Below are positions 16,501-22,090 of a stretch of 64,000 bases of DNA, piece by piece; positions within the stretch are counted from its first letter, which is position 1, and every line of letters starts with the position of its first letter. Source of the DNA: GCA-2748575 sp965222725. Its GTDB lineage: Bacteria; Pseudomonadota; Gammaproteobacteria; Pseudomonadales; Ketobacteraceae. Under the pieces are notes generated by a model. That model searched no databases. It was not told the origin of the DNA and worked only from the letters and a program-made list of their open reading frames with translations. Location of the stretch: assembly GCA_965222725.1 (NCBI GenBank), contig OZ244969.1:744001-808000 (forward strand). The letters run 5' to 3'. Both the position numbers and the translations under genes were made by a program.

Positions 16501-17256
16501 AAGTTAAAATCGGGTAACCGGGGGTATTTAACCCCCAGCCCCCATGCCACCACATCGTGCGGATCCGCAATGGGCGGTTCCCTTGAAAATAAACAAACTC
16601 GGCCGGTTAGCTCTGGCTTGTTCCGATGTTGGATATACGAAGTCGCCGCCATTTCTCAAAGCCCGGTCGGGAATGAAATGTCGAGAGACGCAAAGCTTCA
16701 TCGATTCTCAGGATTCAGGCGGGGCGACCTCCCGCCCTCACCATGTCCGAGGTATTACCCAAGGCATTTGGCTACTATGCCGTCTGCTGACTTCTGATAA
16801 ATCACCCTAAAGATTGCTCGATAGAGCCCTTCTTGGCTACGCTGGGATTGCTAGCTGATTTACTCATGCTGGTCGGTAGCTCTCCGGCATGCCAGGGCTT
16901 GATAGACCAGTTCCCCACTGGCATTTACCGTAGGCGCAGGACGCGTGTTTATCAGATCTCCGAAACGTCGGACCGCCCGTATAAGGACATTATCTTTCCC
17001 TGCACAACTGCATCATTTACGGTGGCCGTTAGATCACTATGGTCGGCCCTTTGCTTCCTCCAGACCTTTCCTCACAGATTGGCCCTTGCCATTCGCTAAA
17101 GGTTATCGTTTAATCGTTTAAGATTGATTGAACGGGGATCTTCCCTCAGAGGACTTTCACCTCATTAGACAATGCCCATGCCGCGCGTACCAAGACGCTG
17201 CTGTCGGATAAATTTTCCGCTGTGCTACAAGTTTACCTCAGAGCGCGACGTTATAA
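16501..17256 (+). repeat. attC site 3, interrupted by a group II intron
   Basis: Removing 16508-17190 joins AAGTTAA (16501-16507) to CAAGACGCTG (17191 onward), giving AAGTTAACAAG. This contains R'' AAGTTAAC, the exact reverse complement of GTTAACTT at the start of the vapBC cassette (15770-15777), and the TAACAAG seen in attC 1 and 2. The site continues through a short CGGA/TCCG stem (about 17205-17219) to GCGCGAC and R' GTTATAA (17250-17256). Confidence 0.78.
16508..17190 (-). mobile_element. ORF-less group II intron, IIC-attC type
   Basis: Read on the minus strand, the element starts GTACGCGCGGCATGGGC (from 17190), followed by AGGTGAAAGTCCTC. It ends in a domain V-like hairpin (about 16582-16545, with GAACCGCC, GCGGATCCGC and GGTGGCATGG) and a domain VI hairpin GGGGG/CCCCC around TTAAATA (16536-16520), then CCCGATT. 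These are group II intron ends. At 683 nt it has no reverse-transcriptase frame, so it could only move with a protein supplied in trans. It lies in the bottom strand of an attC R'' arm, the known target of IIC-attC introns. The boundaries are uncertain by 1 nt. The plus-strand frames here are not genes. Confidence 0.8.
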
Positions 17257-17265
17257 GTGAGTTAT

Positions 17266-17703
17266 ATGGACGTTACAGAGCTTTTCATTAAGGCAGGATT
17301 TACCCCCTACGATATTTTGATTATGTACTTTGGCCCACTGTTCAGCGCGTTTGGCGGCATCGCTCACGCAATTTTGATAGACCAAGACTGGGAGAAAATT
17401 CCGCCCTTAGAATTCACGGATGTTCCCAAAAAAGAGCAAAAGCGGTTGAAAATTAGCTGGCATTCATCCAACGCCAGAATGGGCTGGATATTAGGGCGTC
17501 TGCTATTGGGTGGGGTCGTGGGTTTCGGTATCGCTTTGTTTTTCCTAGGCTCTTTGGCTCACGAGGTAACGGCTATCGCAAAAGTGTTTTTGGTTTGTCT
17601 GATTGCTGGCTTGGCGGCTCCGAAGCTTCTAAATCACATTGATAAACAAGCAGTAAAAAGGCTGGAAGCTTATTTCAAAGGCAATGCTCGCGGTGAAAAA
17701 TGA
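17266..17703 (+). CDS. Small membrane protein in cassette
   Basis: A 145-aa protein with three hydrophobic segments (about residues 15-36, 75-97 and 102-120) and a basic C-terminus. The family is not recognised. I chose the ATG at 17266 with AAGTGAG upstream; a GTG at 17257 would add three residues but lies only 6 bp from the cassette boundary (17250/17251). The cassette start serves as leader, and the stop is followed within a few bases by attC-like site 4. Confidence 0.6.
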   Translation: MDVTELFIKAGFTPYDILIMYFGPLFSAFGGIAHAILIDQDWEKIPPLEFTDVPKKEQKRLKISWHSSNARMGWILGRLLLGGVVGFGIALFFLGSLAHEVTAIAKVFLVCLIAGLAAPKLLNHIDKQAVKRLEAYFKGNARGEK

Positions 17704-17707
17704 ACTT

Positions 17708-17768
17708 CTTGTAACCAGGTGGTCAGCAGGACGCCAACAACGCTGCACTCCGTTGCCGCCTGTTACCA
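17708..17768 (+). repeat. attC-like site 4
   Basis: R'' CTTGTAAC (17708-17715) is complementary at 7 of 8 bases to GTTATAAG, the start of its cassette (17250-17257). It is followed by CAGG, then CAGCAGGACGCC, an inner CAAC/GTTG pairing, CCTG and GTTACCA (17762-17768). The R' base 5 is C instead of a purine and the L arms lack the usual spacer, so this site is less certain than 1-3. Confidence 0.55.
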
Positions 17769-17811
17769 TTGGCTTTATGAGCCAGAGTTACCGACAAAGA
17801 GTGGTTGAATT

Positions 17812-18423
17812 ATGATTAAAACAATTAAATTAGTGGTCTTAATAGTTTTAGTTTCTGGTTGTGTTCCATTACCACTCAAGCCACTGGAATACACTGGCAC
17901 CATCTCCCCCAACGCACAGAGTTTTCCAGCAAGTATTACTTTAACTACAGGAAGTGTAGATGGTTATGGGGGTGACATAGTTCCGCTGGGATCTTCGGCT
18001 TCGTTAGGGCAATATGATTCTTCTGAATCAAATTTTAATAGCAACGATCAGAAGCTATTTGTCAGTTCACTCATAAGCGAGCTGAATCGACTAAAACTAT
18101 TTCAGATTTCGCCTCAACCAACCGATCAACACTCAGACCTGTATCAGCTGGAGGTTAATTTCGTGCGTACATTTTACAGCGCAACATTGGGTGACTATGA
18201 AATTGATGCCAAACTTATAATACATAAAGGTGGCACGCACTTAAAAACGTATCAGTACAAGCTAGAAGATAGAATGTCGTTTCGGAATATAATGCTTGAG
18301 GGTGACCCAGGTATTGTTAAAAACAGAATAGCTAATACGCTGTTTGTAAAAATGATTGAAGATATAGACAATTTCACGTCTGAAATGTCAGCAAGACAGG
18401 CCACAAATACGCAAACCAATTGA
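17812..18423 (+). CDS. Putative lipoprotein of unknown function
   Basis: A 203-aa exported lipoprotein. The signal MIKTIKLVVLIVLVSGC has a lipobox ending at Cys17. The mature part is beta-strand-rich (for example LYQLEVNFVRTFYSATLGDYEIDAKLIIHK, here cited in part) and resembles no family I can name with certainty. It follows attC-like site 4 by about 45 bp and is AT-rich. A sequence AATGGTA at 18458-18464 after it partly complements its cassette start, but no R' follows, so its cassette may be incomplete. Confidence 0.6.
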   Translation: MIKTIKLVVLIVLVSGCVPLPLKPLEYTGTISPNAQSFPASITLTTGSVDGYGGDIVPLGSSASLGQYDSSESNFNSNDQKLFVSSLISELNRLKLFQISPQPTDQHSDLYQLEVNFVRTFYSATLGDYEIDAKLIIHKGGTHLKTYQYKLEDRMSFRNIMLEGDPGIVKNRIANTLFVKMIEDIDNFTSEMSARQATNTQTN

Positions 18424-18538
18424 TCAAAACTCAAGCAAATCTAATTAAACACCAGCAATGGTATAAGTGAAAGCTTAAAGTTTTTTTACATGGACAGGGT
18501 CTAATTATTGATTAGAACCAAATTATATGGAGCTTTAA

Positions 18539-18943
18539 ATGTCATCGTGTGACTACAGTGCAGCAAGCTTTGGCAAGTATTTTTCGGAAAACATGGCTGC
18601 TTTAGGGCTGCCCACGCCAAATGGAATTTACGAATCGTCATTGAGTGTTTTTGGCATAGCCGCAGTGTTAGGCGAAGCAGCACATCTTCACCCTAATATG
18701 CCGGTATCTATGGCATGGAAAGGGTCTTTCATGTTTGAGAAAGCCAAAATGCTTACGGCAGTGGCGGTGTCATATTATGTAGGCGCTATGATTGGCAGTG
18801 CGGCTGTAGCAGTCGGGCGTTCAGCTGGTTGCGGTGCGACAATCGCGGATGCAATCTGGTTGGCGAGAGAAAACGGTGTTTTTGGCACCTGGCTTGAACA
18901 TGAGCTAGTATCACACCCCGAGTTTCTAAACCCAGTGAGATAG
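18539..18943 (+). CDS. Hypothetical protein, glycine/alanine-rich hydrophobic segment
   Basis: A 134-aa protein with a hydrophobic stretch at about residues 80-100 (SYYVGAMIGSAAVAVG) that may insert in a membrane; no signal peptide is clear. The family is not recognised. A TGGAG ribosome site precedes the ATG. It is 3 bp from the next ORF and the two are probably one unit. No attC is visible between it and the preceding lipoprotein; 18424-18538 holds only a small TCTAAT/ATTAGA inverted repeat (18500-18516). Confidence 0.55.
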   Translation: MSSCDYSAASFGKYFSENMAALGLPTPNGIYESSLSVFGIAAVLGEAAHLHPNMPVSMAWKGSFMFEKAKMLTAVAVSYYVGAMIGSAAVAVGRSAGCGATIADAIWLARENGVFGTWLEHELVSHPEFLNPVR

Positions 18944-18946
18944 ACA

Positions 18947-19207
18947 ATGAACATTCTATCGGCTTTCGGCCTGTTGGTTGTTTTAGCTATTGTGGTAGCT
19001 GCTGTTTTTACTTTGTATGAAACCACAAAAGAGAGGCGCTTGGTTAGCAGTGGAGAGATCCCACCATTCAATGGAAATGACCTTGAGCAATTCAAGGCAT
19101 TAAAAGAGAAGGGTTATAAAAGTATTGCCTTAAAGCGCATTCGCAAAGCGGCGAAGCCTCAGAAAATTGGCCTTGAGCAGGCATTGGAAATCTATAACTC
19201 TCTGTAA
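18947..19207 (+). CDS. Small single-span membrane protein
   Basis: An 86-aa protein with an N-terminal transmembrane segment (residues 4-24, LSAFGLLVVLAIVVAAVFTLY) followed by a soluble, basic C-terminal part (FKALKEKGYKSIALKRIRKA). The family is unknown. It starts 3 bp after the previous stop. It is the last plus-strand gene of the island and is followed by a bidirectional terminator. Confidence 0.55.
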   Translation: MNILSAFGLLVVLAIVVAAVFTLYETTKERRLVSSGEIPPFNGNDLEQFKALKEKGYKSIALKRIRKAAKPQKIGLEQALEIYNSL

Positions 19208-19251
19208 AAACAGAAATTCGAGTGGCGACGCTCTACCTCTTAATTTCGGCA

Positions 19252-19280
19252 GGCTGAGTGTGGTGATACACTCAGCCTTT
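19252..19280. terminator. Rho-independent terminator between convergent genes
   Basis: A perfect 10-bp stem GGCTGAGTGT (19252-19261) and ACACTCAGCC (19268-19277) with a 6-nt loop, followed by TTT. It separates the 18947 gene from the convergent LRR lipoprotein gene and closes the island on the right. Confidence 0.8.
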
Positions 19281-19311
19281 ATGCTTCAATATAAAACCGA
19301 GTACCAATCAG

Positions 19312-21759
19312 TTACAGACAAGGGCCGTTATTGGTGATGATCGCCTGGTTCCCGATACCAGTACAGGCCAGAACCTGATCACGCAATGCCTCTATATCGG
19401 CTGTACACAGAGAACTATTATCTTCAAAGATCATCGATCCCTGAATCCAGCACAGGTCGGAAAAGTCCATGGTGTCCAATACCGGATTGTTTCTTACTGT
19501 CAGACTACTGGTAATAACACTCACGTTTTTTAAAGCTGCAATTGAGGTGAGTTGGTTGTTGTCTTCTATAGTGAACAGGCCCCGCTCAAGATTATCCAGG
19601 CCAGCAAAGGATGTCAGCCCGGCATTATTGGTAACATAAATATTACCCGCGTTGACCAGACTCTCCAGCCCCGTTAAGTCAGTGAGGTTATCATTATATT
19701 CCACGAACAATCCGTTGTTGGCCTGTAGGCTTGCCAAGCCGGCCAAACTCAATAGTGCTGGATTATTCTCCACAGTAACAAAGTTTGATTCCACCAACGA
19801 ATCCAGTCCGGCCAGTGATGTTAAATTCGGGTTGTGCTGAATTTTGACACTGTGGGTATCGTTGATACTGTTCAGGCCTTGCAGATCCGTTAACCCGTCA
19901 TTGTACTCAATGGTGACGTTTCTCATACCGGTTGCATTATGCAGCCCGTGCAGGCTGGTGAGCTGCGGGTTTTCTCTGATCCAGATCTGGCCACCGTCAT
20001 CCATCCGCGTTAATGCACTGAGGCCTTCAATATCCTGCAATAACGGGCACTGAATCAAGGTGACAGAACCCGCATAGGACAGACTCGCCAGGCCATCCAG
20101 ATCAGCCAGGGTTCCCATTGTCAGAATACGTATGGATGATGTGCTGGCAAGGTTTTGCAGGCCCTGCAGTGACGACAGTTGGGGGAGTTTTTCCAGATAA
20201 ATGCCCTGCTCTGCCGTGGTAACACCCGCCAAACCAGCCAGGCTCACCAACACTGGATTGTTAACCAAGCGCAGCTTACCGAAATCTCCGGTCACGTTGC
20301 TTAGGGCGTCCAGGTTTGCTAACTGCGGGTTGTTTTCCAGCGTAATACCGTGAGTGATCGTGGTCAGGTTGTCCAGGCCTGCCAGCGTATTCAGTTGATC
20401 AGCCTCTTCCACCGTCAGGCTGGTGATCTGCTCCAGAGAAGATAAACCATCGAAGCTTTGCAATGCTGGTGCGTTTTCAACCCTAAGCCCTGCGACCTGG
20501 CGCAAGTTATTGAGCCCCTGGAAGTTAGTCAGCCCGAAGGTGGTTCCCACTGTCAGATTCCCTTCCAGTTCCGTCAGGTTTTCCAACCCGGAAAAGTTCA
20601 CCAGATCATGGGCAAAGGAAATCGTGATGTCGTCAACGTTTTCCAGCGCATCCAGGCCGATAAAGCTGCTGATGGAATTACCCACAATATTCAGGCTGTT
20701 GGCAGTCACCAGCGCTTCGGCACCCTGCAAGCCGGTTAACGCCGGGTTGCTCTTTAAGGTTAAGCCACCGCTAACGGCGAAGCTGTCCAGACCATTCAGG
20801 CTTTCAATGGCCGTATCATCAATTTCCAGCCGTGTGCTGACAGAAAACAGGTTGTTCAGGCCGCTCAGATCGGTTAAGCCGTTATCCTCAACAATTCTCA
20901 AGGTGCCTTCCACATGGTTCAGGCAGCTTAAATCCGCCAGTGAAGGCAAGTTGGTTTCTCTGCCGCTGGATGCCTGCCCAATGATCAGCCAACCATTCAC
21001 CGCGGAGTAGCCGCTCAGGGCTTGCAGGTCTTCTTCGCTATCGGCGACATAGGCCCCCTCATAGATATTCGTGGGGCAGGTTTCCCGATTTACGGTTACC
21101 ACGTAGTCGCGTGCCAGCCCATCGGCGGATAAAAAACTGTAGGTTAATGGTTCGCGAAAGTCATTGCCCGTTTGCGACGATACCTGCTCCACGCCCTGAG
21201 CAAACACCGCTACCGCGCCGGTGTTAAAGCTGGCGACCAGGCCGGTAACGTCCGCATTCTGGGGAACCCGTAATTCAATTTCCCCTTTCAGGTGGGAGAC
21301 AGCGCCGACTATGTCATAGGGCAAGGCGGGATTGTCGGCCACGGAAAAGCGAAAACCCTCTGCCTTGTTGGCAGCAATATCACCAGACTGGAGGAACAGA
21401 TCATAGGATTGACTGGTTTCGTCTTCGGCATAAACGGTATAGCGTTTGGCTGCCAGAAAACTGTAATCATTTTCTGTTTCACCGCTTGTTTGCACCTGAT
21501 CACCGATACGCACCTCAACACCGGTTGTGGTGAAGGTGGCAATCAAACCTTCCAGATTCACTCCATGGGGCACCACGACGCTTACGGTGCGATTGTCCTG
21601 ATCGATCCTGGCAACCAGATCTTTCGGTAACGATGGGTTTTCTGCTTTGAGAAATGAAAAAGTCTCAATCGACTTTTGTGAACTGGCGCCGCAGCCCCAG
21701 AGTTGAAACAGCAAGGTAAACAAAATGATATTTAATAACACGCGCGGGCGATGAAGCAT
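19312..21759 (-). CDS. Large lipoprotein with leucine-rich/receptor-L-like repeats
   Basis: An 815-aa surface or periplasmic lipoprotein. The signal ends LFQLWGC with Cys23. Two similar domains follow at about 32-123 and 135-222 (FSFLKAENPSLPKDLV and FRFSVADNPALPYDIV), like bacterial Ig/DUF5018-type modules. Residues about 230-790 are 20-25-aa repeats with an NPxLxxLxGL pattern (for example NPQLTSLHGLHNATGM), as in receptor-L/leucine-rich solenoids. Such proteins usually bind ligands or adhere. A strong AAGGAGG site precedes the ATG. It may be part of the accessory insertion, since trmB-region relatives do not normally carry it. Confidence 0.75.
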   Translation of the reverse strand: MLHRPRVLLNIILFTLLFQLWGCGASSQKSIETFSFLKAENPSLPKDLVARIDQDNRTVSVVVPHGVNLEGLIATFTTTGVEVRIGDQVQTSGETENDYSFLAAKRYTVYAEDETSQSYDLFLQSGDIAANKAEGFRFSVADNPALPYDIVGAVSHLKGEIELRVPQNADVTGLVASFNTGAVAVFAQGVEQVSSQTGNDFREPLTYSFLSADGLARDYVVTVNRETCPTNIYEGAYVADSEEDLQALSGYSAVNGWLIIGQASSGRETNLPSLADLSCLNHVEGTLRIVEDNGLTDLSGLNNLFSVSTRLEIDDTAIESLNGLDSFAVSGGLTLKSNPALTGLQGAEALVTANSLNIVGNSISSFIGLDALENVDDITISFAHDLVNFSGLENLTELEGNLTVGTTFGLTNFQGLNNLRQVAGLRVENAPALQSFDGLSSLEQITSLTVEEADQLNTLAGLDNLTTITHGITLENNPQLANLDALSNVTGDFGKLRLVNNPVLVSLAGLAGVTTAEQGIYLEKLPQLSSLQGLQNLASTSSIRILTMGTLADLDGLASLSYAGSVTLIQCPLLQDIEGLSALTRMDDGGQIWIRENPQLTSLHGLHNATGMRNVTIEYNDGLTDLQGLNSINDTHSVKIQHNPNLTSLAGLDSLVESNFVTVENNPALLSLAGLASLQANNGLFVEYNDNLTDLTGLESLVNAGNIYVTNNAGLTSFAGLDNLERGLFTIEDNNQLTSIAALKNVSVITSSLTVRNNPVLDTMDFSDLCWIQGSMIFEDNSSLCTADIEALRDQVLACTGIGNQAIITNNGPCL

Positions 21760-21899
21760 GAAACCTCCTTGGTAATTGCCATCACTGGAAACTGCGCGAA
21801 TTATTCAATCCTGAACGGGTAAAAACCACTTGTTTTTGTAACAGATAAGACGGGGGCCAAAGTTTTTTGGTGACTAATCAGTTCATAAGCAGGAGGGGA

Positions 21900-22076
21900 T
21901 TAACTGCCCTTAACCCCCGTATCATCCAATATCTGCGTACAGATATGAATGCACTCATCACAGATGGGCTTCTTGTTCTTGCCCACCACCACCATTTTTT
22001 TAGCTTCGCTTTCCGGCTTGCCACAAAACGCACAGTGGCGTTCCGGTGGGGGTGTTTGATCTTTTGATTTCGCCAT
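21900..22076 (-). CDS. Stand-alone ClpX-type C4 zinc-finger protein
   Basis: A 58-aa protein. It contains HCAFCGK and, 22 residues later, ICDECIHIC, the two CxxC pairs of the ClpX N-terminal zinc-binding domain, with the linking KMVVVGKNKKP. No ATPase part follows. In ClpX this domain dimerises and binds adaptors or substrates, so the small protein may act as an adaptor or decoy; that is inference. The GCGGAG site and a 14-bp gap after the upstream peptidase gene put it in that operon. 21760-21899 shows nothing else. Confidence 0.78.
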   Translation of the reverse strand: MAKSKDQTPPPERHCAFCGKPESEAKKMVVVGKNKKPICDECIHICTQILDDTGVKGS

Positions 22077-22090
22077 AATGGAAACTCCGC

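Noticed and set aside
16495..17099. Plus-strand ORFs of 88-100 aa in 16495-16797, 16544-16810 and 16833-17099
   Set aside because: They lie inside the group II intron on its opposite strand, overlap each other and have no recognisable motif; the sequence is explained by ribozyme structure.
18456..18538. A fifth attC after the lipoprotein gene
   Set aside because: AATGGTA partly matches the expected R'' arm, but no L arms or GTTRRRY R' follow, so it may be chance.
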